Position numbers and translations under genes: made by a program. The notes below the pieces were generated by a model, which worked only from the letters and a program-made list of their open reading frames with translations, did no database searches and had not been told where the DNA came from. 64,000 nt of DNA from Paenibacillus timonensis (lineage in GTDB: Bacteria > Bacillota > Bacilli > Paenibacillales > Paenibacillaceae), in assembly GCF_009725205.1 (NCBI RefSeq), contig NZ_WNZY01000014.1:50282-114281 (forward strand), read 5' to 3'. How positions within the stretch are numbered: position 1 is the first letter of the stretch; each line of letters begins with the position of its first letter. Shown one piece after another: positions 1 to 9,000 of this stretch.

Positions 1-16
1 CGGGCGGTTCTTTAGG

Positions 17-595
17 TTAAGCCAGCACAGAGCCCAGCTTTTTCACTTTCTCCAGCCATTTGAGACGTGTGGATTCCTGAGATGATGAGACCCTGTTGAA
101 CTCCGTAATGCGCACCGTCTTGATCCCGCAATAACCCAAAATATTGTTTCTCATCACTCGGTGCCCTGCTCGTTTATAGAACCAGCGATTGTACCAGGAA
201 GGAGTGTCCATCGTCACGATCAAATGCGCGGTTTTCCCCTTGAGGAGTTTGTCCCAGAGCAAAGAGTTCGGTTGGTGCTTGTAGGCGAACCCGGGCAAGA
301 AGACGCGGTCGAAGAACCCCTTCAATACAGCCGGCATCGTCCCCCACCACGTCGGATAAACAAAAACCAGATGATCGGCCCAGCGAATCAACTCCTGCGC
401 CTCCCTCAATTCATCCTCGAGCTCGGTTCTTTGACGATAGCCGTATTTTAAAATCAAATCAAAGGCACTCCGGCTTAGATCGATTTCTCGGACCTTTGCG
501 CTGGCTTGAGATGCGGCGGCATCCCGATAAGCCCCTGCCAATGCGGTGCAATAACTCTCGGGATTGGGGTGCCCATTAATGACCAAGACATTCAT
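17..595 (-). CDS. NAD(P)H-dependent oxidoreductase, flavodoxin-2 fold
   Basis: A 192-residue protein of the MdaB/KefF/NQO1-like family, which uses FMN or FAD to reduce quinones or similar acceptors with NAD(P)H in the cytoplasm. The N-terminal strand and phosphate loop (VLVINGHPNPESYC) and the central WWGTMPAVLKGFFDRVF segment are hallmarks of this family. The length matches the family. The start has a strong site (AAGGAGGACACCAA then ATG). It diverges from the broken AraC-type regulator at 738, a common arrangement in which the regulator controls the enzyme. The physiological substrate cannot be read from sequence. The stop lies 17 bases from the window edge, so the downstream neighbour is unknown. 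Confidence 0.9.
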   Translation of the reverse strand: MNVLVINGHPNPESYCTALAGAYRDAAASQASAKVREIDLSRSAFDLILKYGYRQRTELEDELREAQELIRWADHLVFVYPTWWGTMPAVLKGFFDRVFLPGFAYKHQPNSLLWDKLLKGKTAHLIVTMDTPSWYNRWFYKRAGHRVMRNNILGYCGIKTVRITEFNRVSSSQESTRLKWLEKVKKLGSVLA

Positions 596-737
596 TTGGT
601 GTCCTCCTTCGTTTTGGAACTTTCGGTGTCATCGGCTTGTGAAGAATGGTATCTTTAGCATAAGGCGAACATCCGAGCGGCGAAATGATCGATCGCGTAA
701 AAAAATTGCGGATTCGCGCAAAGGAGGGAAACGATTC

Positions 738-1750
738 ATGGATCCCCTTGGTTTTGCGGTATCGATGGTATACCCACTTCGCAAAGCTATCGCCAGAAAG
801 GGACTCAGTTTCGAATATCTCTGCCAACTGGCGGAATTTGATATTCATTTGCTCAGCGATGTGGAAGCGCGGATCCGTGAATCCGAGCTGGAGCGGTTAA
901 ACCTTGCGGCGGCCATGTATGCGGAGGATGAGAACTTCGGCTTACATCAGGGGCAATTACGGACCTCGCGGATCTAGGCATTCTTGGTTATGTCATGATG
1001 CATTCGGAACGTATCCTGGATGCGCTCCAGGCTTATCAAAGGTACCATGTCATTTTGTGCAGCGGTTACAATCTCGAATGGGAAGAACAAGGGAACGACT
1101 TGGTTCTTCGGATTTGTAGACCGCATTCGCTTCCGATATCCCGCTATTGCTTGGACGATATGGTGAGCTCGGTTTACCATCTGCTGCTCCGGATGAGCCA
1201 GCGTCCTGTTCCGCTTCGCGAACTGCAGCTCACTTATTCCGCTCCGGAGGATCTCAGTGCGTATATTTCGTTGTTTGGGATTGAACCCAAGTTTGGCGGT
1301 AAAGAGGCCTACTTCCGGATGGATCGGGAAGTGCTGCAATTCCCGATGATGTATTCGGATCCGAGGCTGCTGAAATCCTTTGAAGCGATCGCGGAGGAAA
1401 TCAAGACCAAGCTGGTGCGCGGAAAGTCGTGGTCCGATCAACTTCGCGAGTGGATGTTGACCTGCTTGCCCGGCTATTTTCCCACCCTGCAACAATCGGC
1501 AGAGGCGTTTGCGATGAGTCCAAGATCGCTGCAACTGAAGCTGAGTGAGGAGGGAACCACCTACCAGCAATTATCGGCGAGCATACGCATGGAGATGGCT
1601 AAAGCCTATTTGAAGCACCAAGAATATTCCTCCAGCGATATCGCCTATCTCCTGCATTATTCTGAGCCCAGCGCCTTCCACAATGCCTTCAAGAAATGGA
1701 CCGGATTTACTCCGGGACAATACCGGGCGAAGGAACTTAGAACCGTTTAG
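738..1750 (+). pseudogene. AraC-family transcriptional regulator, frameshifted
   Basis: The reading frame starting at ATG 738 (site AAGGAGG at 721) encodes the N-terminal part of an arabinose-binding-type AraC regulator (FEYLCQLAEFDIHLLSDVEARI...) and stops at 977. A second frame carries on directly: read upstream of its first ATG at 995 it gives AITDLADLGILGYVMM, the expected continuation in this family, and it ends with a C-terminal AraC helix-turn-helix pair (LQQSAEAFAMSPRSLQ... GFTPGQYR). The two frames join at the GGGG run 950-953, where one extra G would restore a protein of about 337 residues. This is either a true loss-of-function frameshift or a homopolymer sequencing error. It would be expected to regulate the divergent oxidoreductase. 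Confidence 0.85.
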
Positions 1751-1755
1751 ACGTG

Positions 1756-1797
1756 AAAAAGAGCCCGGCAAGAACAATCTCTTGCCAGGCTCTTTAG
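1756..1797. terminator. Bidirectional intrinsic terminator
   Basis: An inverted repeat with arms AAAGAGCCCGGCAAG and CTTGCCAGGCTCTTT (one mismatch), flanked by A-rich and T-rich ends. It lies between the convergent AraC-type and SPFH genes and can serve both. Confidence 0.85.
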
Positions 1798-1808
1798 GTT
1801 TCATGCAC

Positions 1809-2744
1809 TTATTTGCCGTCTTTGCCGGCCTTGAAGACTTCGCTGATGGCGCCGAGGCTTCCCAGCGTTTCGATCGCATTCGATGGGATGAACACCTTGT
1901 TCGCCGGTCCCTTGGCCACTTCCTTCAACGCCTCGAAGGATTGGTACGCCAAGACCGCTTCGTTCAGGGCAGCATCGCGCAGCATTTCGATCCGCGCTTT
2001 TTCGGCAGCGGCGACCGACTCAATCGCTTTCGCTTGACCAAGCGCTTCGAGCTCTTGGGCTTGGCGGAAGCCTTCGGCTTCGCGAATCCGCGCTTCCTTG
2101 TCGCCCTCGGCTTTCAGGATTTTACTTTGCTTGTCACCTTCCGCACGCAGGATCATATCCTGCTTCGCAGCTTCCGCTTCCAGTACGATGGCCCGTTTGT
2201 TCCGTTCGGCCTTCATTTGTTTGTCCATCGCTTCTTGGATATCTACCGGCGGTCGGATATCGAGCACTTCCACCCGCTCGATCCGTACGCCCCATTTCTC
2301 CGTCGCTTCGTCCAAGGCGATTCGGATATCGGTCGAAATCTTCTCCCGACCGGACAATGTTTCGTCCAGCTCCATCTTACCGATGATTTGACGCAGCGTT
2401 GCCGTCGTAATGTTCCGCACCCCGTAGACAAAATCGGAGATGCCGTACGTCGCTTGCTCCGGATTCACCACTTGATAGAAGATGATCGTGTCGATCTGAA
2501 CCTGAACGTTATCCTTGGTGATTACGGTTTGCGGAGGCACATTGGTTTGTTGAATCCGCAAATCATGATACGTCCGTACCTGGTCGATGACCGGGATCAG
2601 TACATTAAGCCCCGGCGTCAGCAAGCGGTTGAATTTACCGAGCCGTTCGACGACTCCCACCCGTTGTTGCGGTACGATTTTGACCGTCAATGAGATAAAT
2701 ACGACGACAACAACGACAATGATCGCAATAATTGCCCATTGCAT
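1809..2744 (-). CDS. SPFH/Band 7 protein, slipin-2 (QmcA) type
   Basis: A 311-residue membrane-anchored SPFH protein. It has one N-terminal transmembrane segment (about residues 3-22, a run of Ile and Val), then the Band 7 domain beginning IVPQQRVGVVERLGKF, and an Ala/Glu-rich coiled-coil region (about 185-270) typical of stomatin/paraslipin proteins, which oligomerise and scaffold membrane protein complexes. The start at 2744 is chosen because GGAGG lies nine bases upstream; a longer in-frame extension to 2849 would overlap the upstream gene and lacks a site. Its start codon shares one base with the stop of the NfeD gene, so the two are translationally coupled, as is usual for slipin/NfeD pairs. 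Confidence 0.93.
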   Translation of the reverse strand: MQWAIIAIIVVVVVVFISLTVKIVPQQRVGVVERLGKFNRLLTPGLNVLIPVIDQVRTYHDLRIQQTNVPPQTVITKDNVQVQIDTIIFYQVVNPEQATYGISDFVYGVRNITTATLRQIIGKMELDETLSGREKISTDIRIALDEATEKWGVRIERVEVLDIRPPVDIQEAMDKQMKAERNKRAIVLEAEAAKQDMILRAEGDKQSKILKAEGDKEARIREAEGFRQAQELEALGQAKAIESVAAAEKARIEMLRDAALNEAVLAYQSFEALKEVAKGPANKVFIPSNAIETLGSLGAISEVFKAGKDGK

Positions 2745-3178
2745 TAAGAAATTTCCTCCCATCGTTCTACTTCGATAATTGTACTGCCTCGCTCCAGCAC
2801 CCGGACCTTCTCGTCCCGGCCGATCGGGACAGTCGCCGTAGCGCTCCAAGAATCTCCCCCGACCTTCACGATGCCGTATTGCCCGGGTTCGATCGGTTCC
2901 ACCACAATGCCTTGCTTCCCTACCAGTTCGGTACCGATATCCTTAAACCCTTTTGCTGCGCGAAATTTTCTGGAGAGCGGTTTCGTAAATACCGTCAGGA
3001 CCAAAGCGACCAGACAGCCCGCAACAACCTGCCAGAAATAAGCTTCGGGGGCCACCAAAGCCACGGCTGTCGCAACCAGCGAACCGATGCAGAGCCATAG
3101 CAGGTAAAAAGTCATCGTCATCATCTCAAGTACCAATAAGATTCCGGCGACGATGAGCCAAATTGCCCACATTTCCAT
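2744..3178 (-). CDS. NfeD family membrane protein
   Basis: A 144-residue short-form NfeD protein: two or three hydrophobic segments in the first 75 residues (MWAIWLIVAGILLVLEMM..., SLVATAVALVA) followed by a C-terminal OB-fold-like domain (LVGKQGIVVEPIEPGQYGIVKVGGDSW). NfeD proteins partner with SPFH proteins and may help membrane organisation or stress response. It is the first gene of the two-gene operon with the slipin. An AAAGGTGG site lies 12 bases before ATG 3178; a second ATG at 3172 is also possible and would remove only two residues. Confidence 0.92.
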   Translation of the reverse strand: MEMWAIWLIVAGILLVLEMMTMTFYLLWLCIGSLVATAVALVAPEAYFWQVVAGCLVALVLTVFTKPLSRKFRAAKGFKDIGTELVGKQGIVVEPIEPGQYGIVKVGGDSWSATATVPIGRDEKVRVLERGSTIIEVERWEEIS

Positions 3179-3261
3179 CCCCCTGTTGCACCACCTTTCA
3201 GCATTATAATTATGTATACGGTGAACATAGCAGAAAGTATCAGGGAATGATAGGGATTTGC

Positions 3262-3297
3262 AAAAAAAAGCACCCCGGCGCCACGGCTGGAATGCTT
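3262..3297 (-). terminator. Terminator of the pil operon
   Basis: On the minus strand AAGCATTCC pairs with GGGGTGCTT (two G-U pairs) and is followed by eight T. It closes the pilB-to-pilO operon, whose last stop is at 3331. Confidence 0.8.
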
Positions 3298-3330
3298 CTT
3301 TGAGCTCAAAGGGTTTATGGCATTGCCTAA

Positions 3331-3945
3331 TTAACGATATAAAGCCAATATCTGGAGGACGGCCGCTTTCGTGCCTGTTGCTTCTTCGTCCCCATAGTCG
3401 AAGGATTGGACGACGTAAAGCCGTTCAGCATCTTGCAGAGCTGCGGCGAAGCTTTTGACCTCGGCCAGCGTCCCCTTCAAGTTAAGCCGAAATGACATTA
3501 CAGTGAACCCCGCCGAGTTGATGTCGGCTTCATTCAGCGGTCCGGGAGCGTCCATCGGCGTAGTCTCAGCCGAGGCAGCGGACGATTCGCCGATCCCGGA
3601 CTCTTCGAAGACGACCTCCCTGATCTGCACACCGGAAGACTTGGCTGCCTGTTCCAGGTCAAGCAAAGTCCCTTCCCGATCGGGTTCATCAGGTACGGCC
3701 GCCTCTTGCTTGGCCGTGTCGGCAGAAGCGTTCTCCGCCGCCAAATCCGCTCGTTTGGCATCCGCGATCGCCTGGGTCTTTTGTAGAAAGAGTTGCTTCT
3801 CTTCGTGGTCGGACTCCAAGTTCACCGACTTCGCCACCTCCGGTCGGTAACCGAAGAAATAAAACGATCCTGCCGCCAGCATCACGAGGGCAGCAATCAG
3901 CATCCAGCGGGCTCCGGCAGATCCAGACTGATGTTCCGTCTTCAT
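3331..3945 (-). CDS. pilO: PilO-like type IV pilus inner-membrane protein
   Basis: A 204-residue protein with one N-terminal transmembrane helix (about residues 13-32), a coiled-coil stretch (about 40-80) and a C-terminal ferredoxin-like half ending in a PilO-like pattern (FRLNLKGTLAEVKSFAAALQDAERLYVVQSFDY). PilO pairs with PilN to form the periplasm-side alignment subcomplex of the pilus machine; in a Gram-positive cell it would face the cell wall. PilO proteins are poorly conserved, so the call rests on topology plus position as the last gene after pilM and pilN. It overlaps pilN by four bases (ATGA), so translation is coupled. Confidence 0.78.
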   Translation of the reverse strand: MKTEHQSGSAGARWMLIAALVMLAAGSFYFFGYRPEVAKSVNLESDHEEKQLFLQKTQAIADAKRADLAAENASADTAKQEAAVPDEPDREGTLLDLEQAAKSSGVQIREVVFEESGIGESSAASAETTPMDAPGPLNEADINSAGFTVMSFRLNLKGTLAEVKSFAAALQDAERLYVVQSFDYGDEEATGTKAAVLQILALYR

Positions 3946-4487
3946 TCTCCGTCACCTGCCTGTTCCGTCGTTACCGTCCCCGACCTCAGTTCAAACGTAC
4001 CGATATATCCGCGTCCCGGCAACTCCTTCACCGATTGAATCAGCTCCCCGCTTAATTCCGGCTGTTCACGGAGCGAAGATGAATAAGTGCTGGCTTGGCC
4101 CAAGCTGGTGAACAGGCAGGTCCAGGCCAGACCGGCATCGCCAAAGCGAACCGTCTCCAGCGTGCTGCCGGTGGGCAACGGAGCTTCCAGTCTGCCGACC
4201 AACGTCTTCACATCGGGCCGCTGTTGTCGCAGCTTCTCGATCAACTCGACACCCGCGGCTCCGATTCCTGAAGCCCCCATGCTTTGCAGCTCGTTTTGCA
4301 GCTCTGTTTGCTGCTGCTCCGTTTCAGCGATCGAGGTTCGCAAAGCTGCCGTATCTTCCTGCACCCCCCAATACTCGTAACCGAGGTAGGCGCTGATAGC
4401 AAGCCCTGCGAGCAGCAACAAAACGGGCAGAACGAGTCCGGTTGATGCCGCACGGGGTTTGGGAGGGAGCAAATTGATGTCGATCAT
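3942..4487 (-). CDS. pilN: PilN-like type IV pilus assembly protein
   Basis: A 181-residue protein starting MIDINLLPPKPR, the conserved INLLP motif by which the cytoplasmic tail of PilN docks on PilM. One transmembrane helix (about 19-37) is followed by a coiled-coil (residues about 45-75, rich in Glu and Gln) and a ferredoxin-like domain. It overlaps both neighbours by four bases, in the order pilM-pilN-pilO found in other bacteria. GGGAG lies ten bases before the ATG. Confidence 0.88.
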   Translation of the reverse strand: MIDINLLPPKPRAASTGLVLPVLLLLAGLAISAYLGYEYWGVQEDTAALRTSIAETEQQQTELQNELQSMGASGIGAAGVELIEKLRQQRPDVKTLVGRLEAPLPTGSTLETVRFGDAGLAWTCLFTSLGQASTYSSSLREQPELSGELIQSVKELPGRGYIGTFELRSGTVTTEQAGDGE

Positions 4488-5443
4488 CGGCGTTCCGCTC
4501 CCTTCATCGCCAGGCCGAGGGCTATCGCATAACTGCCTTGGTCGGCCATGTCTTGCCCGACAAAATAAGGCGATACATCCACTTCGGACACGCTCACCTG
4601 ATCAAAGGCCGCCGACAGCTGCCGGGCGATCTCCGGCTTGTCCGGCGCCGCGCCCGCGATCACGATACTTTGTACCCGTTCATGTCCTTCGTGCAGCGTA
4701 TATTCGTAGAAGTTCATGATTCGGGTTACCGAGGAGACGATTTCTCCGTACCGCCACGTATTCAGCTTGTCCCCGGACATCGGCTCCAGCGGAAACGTGC
4801 GTACGAAATCGGGCAGACCGTGGTGGTACGTGTAAATCTCAGCTTCCTTGGCCTTAAAATTAATAGCCATCACATTGCTGGTCTCCCCGAGCAAGCGCTG
4901 CTGCCGGAGGATTCGCGATAGCGCGATTGCGGCCAAATCGACCGCTTCCATACGTAATCCGGCGGTTTCCAAAGACGAAACCAGCCCTTGTACGACCGGA
5001 CGGGGGACGGCCGCAACGAAGGTGAGCAGAGTCTCCTCCTGTACGCGATCCTCCATCCAATGGTAATCGATCACCGGATCCTCAAAAGGCAGGCGAATGC
5101 TACCTTCGATCTCCAGCTCGGTTACGCGGCGCTGCTGTCTTTTGCTTACCTTGGGGACGTGGAGCAAACGAATAAACGACTGGGAGGTAGGGGCCGCCAA
5201 GCGAACCTTTTTCCCGGTGAGTCCCCGGCGGTTCACCCAGCGCTTCACCATATCAGTTACCCCGGTCACATCGGGAACTCCGTCCTCGTTCAGTTCGGCA
5301 TCTACCGGCAGTAAGCCGGCCCGTTCCACGGTACCCCGTTTGGGGTTGTATTTGACGTAACGGATGCCATCCTCATCGATGGTAATTCCGATATGGGCCG
5401 GCCGTCGGCTCAGTAAAGAGGGATGACGTTTTGCAGATACCAA
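4484..5443 (-). CDS. pilM: PilM-like actin-fold pilus assembly protein
   Basis: A 319-residue cytoplasmic protein of the PilM/FtsA-like ATPase fold (HIGITIDEDGIRYVKYN at the start, LAAPTSQSFIRLLHVPKV, and the C-terminal VQSIVIAGAAPDKPEIARQL). PilM binds the tail of PilN and links the cytoplasmic ATPases to the membrane complex. I chose the TTG start at 5443 because AAGGAG lies nine bases upstream and the predicted N-terminus matches the fold; the reading frame stays open far upstream but there it is the out-of-frame shadow of the peptidase gene. It overlaps the peptidase gene by 34 bases and pilN by four. Confidence 0.85.
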   Translation of the reverse strand: MVSAKRHPSLLSRRPAHIGITIDEDGIRYVKYNPKRGTVERAGLLPVDAELNEDGVPDVTGVTDMVKRWVNRRGLTGKKVRLAAPTSQSFIRLLHVPKVSKRQQRRVTELEIEGSIRLPFEDPVIDYHWMEDRVQEETLLTFVAAVPRPVVQGLVSSLETAGLRMEAVDLAAIALSRILRQQRLLGETSNVMAINFKAKEAEIYTYHHGLPDFVRTFPLEPMSGDKLNTWRYGEIVSSVTRIMNFYEYTLHEGHERVQSIVIAGAAPDKPEIARQLSAAFDQVSVSEVDVSPYFVGQDMADQGSYAIALGLAMKGAERR

Positions 5444-6186
5444 TGGATGATCTCCTTTCCATACATGTAAACCACCAGGGTGCCGATCGCCAAAAAGGGA
5501 CCAAACGCCAGCGTCTGGCCGCGGTTCCTGCGGCCTCGCGCCAGTTGCAGCAATCCGGCGGCCGCGCCGGCCGCGCTGGCCAGAAATAAGGCCAGGAGCA
5601 CGCCGGGAAAGCCGACGACCCAGCCGAAGACGGTCAGCAGCTTCACGTCGCCCATCCCCATCCCCTTCCCGGAGGTGAGGAGGGCGATCAGCAGCAGCAG
5701 ACCGCCGCCGCCAAGCGCGCCCAGCGCTTGGCTCCACAGCGGGACGCCGACCGCCAGCGGGGCGGCGACGAGCAGCACGGCGCCAAAGCCCATGACGGCG
5801 CCGTTGGGGATGATGTGCGCGGTCAGGTCCGTGACCGCGCACATCACGGCCAGGGCGGTCAGCAGCAAGCCGACCGCCCATGCGCCCGATGCACCGAACT
5901 GCAGGTGCATCAGCGCGAACAGCGCCGCCGTCGCGAGGGCGGCGGCGAGGTCTCCGGCCCGGCGCAGCCGGCCGGAGGCGGGGGCGGCGGCGCTGGCGTC
6001 AGCCGCGCCGCCCGCGGGCTCGCCCGTGGCGGCTGCTTCGCGCGCCGCCGGGCTTGCGGCTTCGCCGCCGACGGCGCGGAGCAGCCCGCGCCGAGCGACC
6101 AGCCGGCGCCCGTATCGCGCCAGGGCCGGCCCCAAGGCCAGCCCAGCGGCCAAATTCAGCGCCGTCAGGAGCAGATTAGCGTCCAT
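5410..6186 (-). CDS. pilD: Prepilin peptidase (PilD/GspO family), lacking the usual cysteine-rich methylase region
   Basis: A 258-residue polytopic aspartyl protease of the A24 family that would cleave the leader peptides of the pilins encoded here. The two catalytic aspartates sit in AVTDLTAHIIPN (about residue 118) and GMGMGDVKLL (about 178). The N-terminal third normally carries a methylase domain with paired CxxC motifs; here that region is replaced by an Ala/Gly/Arg-rich linker with no cysteine, so N-methylation of the mature pilins may be missing or done elsewhere. The gene is very GC-rich between about 5540 and 6180. Its ATG shares one base with the pilA stop codon. Confidence 0.88.
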   Translation of the reverse strand: MDANLLLTALNLAAGLALGPALARYGRRLVARRGLLRAVGGEAASPAAREAAATGEPAGGAADASAAAPASGRLRRAGDLAAALATAALFALMHLQFGASGAWAVGLLLTALAVMCAVTDLTAHIIPNGAVMGFGAVLLVAAPLAVGVPLWSQALGALGGGGLLLLIALLTSGKGMGMGDVKLLTVFGWVVGFPGVLLALFLASAAGAAAGLLQLARGRRNRGQTLAFGPFLAIGTLVVYMYGKEIIHWYLQNVIPLY

Positions 6187-6635
6187 TATGGCGCCTTCGC
6201 TGTACCCGGTTTACCGTTCTTCAAATCTGATGCATTAAAGTTAATGGTATCGCCACCTGTAACGACGAGCGTTACAACCGTTGCAGTACCTGTCGCTCCC
6301 AAGTTAACCGTTGTCGTATCAGCTAATGGGCTACCCGATTTCGGATCCGTAAGCCCGCTTTGGATGTACTTGTCTGTAACCAACTGCGCCAGCGTATGCG
6401 TTCCTGAGATCTCCCCATTATTTTTTGAAATCGATCTCAATCTCGCCGCCTCATACAGCTGATTCGCCGTCGCCGATCTGGCGTTTGCTTTCGTATCGTC
6501 CAGCAACCCCGTAATCAACGGCACCGCGATGGCGGCGATGACGCCGATGATCACGATCACGGCTAGCAATTCGACGAGCGTAATCCCCTTCTCTTCCTTG
6601 CGTAAACGTTGCAAACGTTGGATAAGTGCTGTCAT
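6186..6635 (-). CDS. pilA: Major type IV pilin
   Basis: A 149-residue class III-signal prepilin. The 17-residue leader is rich in Arg and Lys and ends in Gly; cleavage at G17|ITLVELL leaves Ile at +1 and the conserved Glu at +5, followed by a 20-residue hydrophobic helix. The globular part (about residues 45-149) is short and has no cysteine pair, so it lacks the disulfide-bonded loop of Gram-negative pilins. GGGGG lies ten bases before the ATG. Its place between pilC and pilD in the assembly operon points to the major subunit; the three plus-strand genes at 10968-13218 look like minor pilins. Confidence 0.9.
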   Translation of the reverse strand: MTALIQRLQRLRKEEKGITLVELLAVIVIIGVIAAIAVPLITGLLDDTKANARSATANQLYEAARLRSISKNNGEISGTHTLAQLVTDKYIQSGLTDPKSGSPLADTTTVNLGATGTATVVTLVVTGGDTINFNASDLKNGKPGTAKAP

Positions 6636-6679
6636 GATTGATTAACCCCCTTAAATAATTCATAACATTTGAACCAAGA

Positions 6680-7888
6680 TTAACTAATATTCCGATATAA
6701 GCTAAGCATCGGGATCATCACCGAGGCGATAATAAACCCAACTACACCGGCGAGCAAAAGGATCATCACCGGCTCGATCAACTGCTTCAGCTTGTCCACG
6801 GTATTCTCTACGTCGCGTTCGTAGAAATCCGCTACCTTGCCCAGCATCGTATCGATCGAGCCCGTCTCTTCGCCAACCCGGATCATCTGAGTCACCAGCG
6901 GCGGAAATACCCACGACTGGCGCAGCGGCTCAGACAGGGGCCGGCCTTGGCGCAGCGAGGTCCGGCATTCCCGGAGCGTAGCTCCGATCACCCGGTTGCC
7001 GACCGCCTTCTCCACGATGGCCAGGGCCTGCAGCACCGGCACCGCACTGGCGAACAAGGAGGACAACGTCCGTGTCAGCTGGGCGATCGCGCTTTTTCGG
7101 TTGAGCATCCCGAACACGGGGGCTTTGAGCTTGAGGTAATCCCAAGCATAGGCACCTCGCTCCCACCGCAGGAGCAGATAGACGGCGGCGACCGCCGCCA
7201 AAGCGGTCAACAGCCATAGGATCCAATGCTGCTCCAGGCTGCGGCTAAGGGAAAGCGTAAACTTCGTGATCGCCGGCAGATCCCCACCCAGTTGGGCGAA
7301 CATCGCCTGAAACCGCGGAATCATAAATTTCAGCAAAAAGATAATGACAAACACGGCCATCACGCTGACGATCAGCGGATAAGTCATCGCCGACTTCACC
7401 TTTTCCCGCGTAATATGCGCCTTTTCAAAATACACGGCCAACCGCTCCAGCGTCTCCTCCATGCTGCCCGCCTCTTCACCCGCACGGATCATGTGCACGA
7501 AGATCGTCGGAAAGATCCGCGGGTACGCCGAGATCGCCCCGGAGAATGTATTGCCTTTGCGAAGCTCGGCCGTCACTTCGGCCAGCGTCTTCTTCAGCGG
7601 TTTGCTTTCAGATTGCTCCGCCAGGATCGCGGTCGCCTCAACGATGGAAATACCCGCCTTGATCATCGTGGCGAATTGCCGGCAAAACACGACGAATTGC
7701 TCGTTTTTGACCGGACTCCCTAGGTAAAACTCCTTATTCCAAACGGTCTCCCGCTTTTCGCGCAGACCGGTTACAACGATTTGCTGCCTCTTGAGCTCGG
7801 CAAGCGCGGCGGGTCGATCGGGAGCTTGCAAAGCCCCTTTGCGTTGTTTCCCCACCCCATCCTTGCCTTGATATACGTACTGGGGCAT
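6680..7888 (-). CDS. pilC: Type IV pilus inner-membrane platform protein PilC
   Basis: A 402-residue GspF/PilC family protein. Two GspF repeats (about residues 68-190 and 270-395) each have a cytoplasmic helical bundle and hydrophobic segments (YPLIVSVMAVFVIIFLLKF; VMILLLAGVVGFIIASVMIP), with the family motif RAGEEAGSMEETLERLA repeated as RVGEETGSIDTMLGKVA. PilC couples the cytoplasmic ATPases PilB and PilT to pilin insertion and removal. It follows pilT after a 50-base gap. Length is normal for the family. Confidence 0.95.
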   Translation of the reverse strand: MPQYVYQGKDGVGKQRKGALQAPDRPAALAELKRQQIVVTGLREKRETVWNKEFYLGSPVKNEQFVVFCRQFATMIKAGISIVEATAILAEQSESKPLKKTLAEVTAELRKGNTFSGAISAYPRIFPTIFVHMIRAGEEAGSMEETLERLAVYFEKAHITREKVKSAMTYPLIVSVMAVFVIIFLLKFMIPRFQAMFAQLGGDLPAITKFTLSLSRSLEQHWILWLLTALAAVAAVYLLLRWERGAYAWDYLKLKAPVFGMLNRKSAIAQLTRTLSSLFASAVPVLQALAIVEKAVGNRVIGATLRECRTSLRQGRPLSEPLRQSWVFPPLVTQMIRVGEETGSIDTMLGKVADFYERDVENTVDKLKQLIEPVMILLLAGVVGFIIASVMIPMLSLYRNIS

Positions 7889-7938
7889 CTGGCATCTGTC
7901 CTTCCGCTTCTCACATCTGTCTATGCGCCACTCATAAA

Positions 7939-9000
7939 TTAGAGCGTGCTTTCCGTCAAGTACGGCCGGGCTGAGGCTTCATCCACCTCGCCGAGCCGCA
8001 ACAGCTCACGCAGGCTCATCTCCAGCGTGTGCATCCCAAGCTGGAAGTTCGTTTGCATCACGCTTTTGATCTGGTGCACCTTCTCCGAACGGATCAGGTT
8101 GCCGACCGCCGGCGGATTGAGCAGCAATTCCGTCGAGCAAATGCGCCCTTTCCCGCTGCGGGATGGCAGCAGCCGCTGAGACAGGATCGCCAGCAGCACC
8201 GAAGCGAGTTGAATCCGAATTTGCCCCTGTTGAGCCGGCGGAAAAGCATCGATAATCCGATCGATCGTTTGTGGCGCATCGGCGGTATGTAAGGTGGCAA
8301 AAACGAGATGCCCGGTTTCGGCCGCCGTGATCGCCGTCCGGATCGTTTCCGGATCGCGCATCTCCCCGACCAGAATAATATCCGGGTCCTGGCGAAGCGC
8401 TGCCCGGAGGCCGCTGTCAAACGATACCGTATCCAATCCCACCTCACGCTGATTGATGATCGACTTATCATGGCGATGCAGATATTCGATCGGGTCCTCC
8501 AACGTCACGATATGCTTACGCTGCGTATGGTTGATATGGTCTATCAACGAGGCCAAAGTCGTCGATTTCCCGCTTCCGGTTGGGCCGGTAACGAGAAACA
8601 AGCCTTGCGGCTTCTGGGCCAGCTTCAGCAGCACGGGCGGGAGATGTAAGGTTTCGAAGGCCGGGATGGATGGCGATATGACCCTTGCCGCGATACTGAT
8701 CGAGCCCCGTTGCCGGAATACATTGATCCGGAACCGGGAGATCCCAGGCACGCCGTAAGAAAAATCCAACTCCCCTTGCTCCGTGAATTTCTTGTACTGC
8801 GCTGGGCTCATCAACTCCTGCACGATCTGCTCCAGCGTGGACGGCGACAACAGCTCCTCGCCCAGCGCTTGAAGCATCCCGTCGATCCGCAGTACCGGCG
8901 GTGAATTCACCGTCACATGCAAATCGGATGCACCGGCATCAAAAGCGTGTTTCAACAGTCCGTTAAACGTTTCGTCCGTTACGATAGGTTCCTGGTTCAT
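7939..9000 (-). CDS. pilT: Pilus retraction ATPase PilT
   Basis: A 353-residue hexameric secretion ATPase. The Walker A motif is GPTGSGKST (about residue 137); an Asp box (LEDPIEYLH), Walker B region (DPDIILVGEMRD) and His box (FATLHTADAPQTIDRIID) follow. PilT powers pilus retraction and so twitching motility. Its presence together with PilB argues for a dynamic pilus rather than a competence-only pseudopilus. It overlaps the pilB stop codon by four bases (ATGA). Confidence 0.95.
   Translation of the reverse strand: MNQEPIVTDETFNGLLKHAFDAGASDLHVTVNSPPVLRIDGMLQALGEELLSPSTLEQIVQELMSPAQYKKFTEQGELDFSYGVPGISRFRINVFRQRGSISIAARVISPSIPAFETLHLPPVLLKLAQKPQGLFLVTGPTGSGKSTTLASLIDHINHTQRKHIVTLEDPIEYLHRHDKSIINQREVGLDTVSFDSGLRAALRQDPDIILVGEMRDPETIRTAITAAETGHLVFATLHTADAPQTIDRIIDAFPPAQQGQIRIQLASVLLAILSQRLLPSRSGKGRICSTELLLNPPAVGNLIRSEKVHQIKSVMQTNFQLGMHTLEMSLRELLRLGEVDEASARPYLTESTL

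Noticed and set aside
1683..2693. A 336-residue plus-strand open frame opposite the SPFH gene
   Set aside because: It starts inside the AraC-type gene, crosses a terminator and has no domain. It is an antisense shadow.
6601..6620. CGTAAACGTTGCAAACGTTG, similar to the maltose operators
   Set aside because: It lies inside the pilA leader-peptide coding region, with no link to sugar genes. Chance match.
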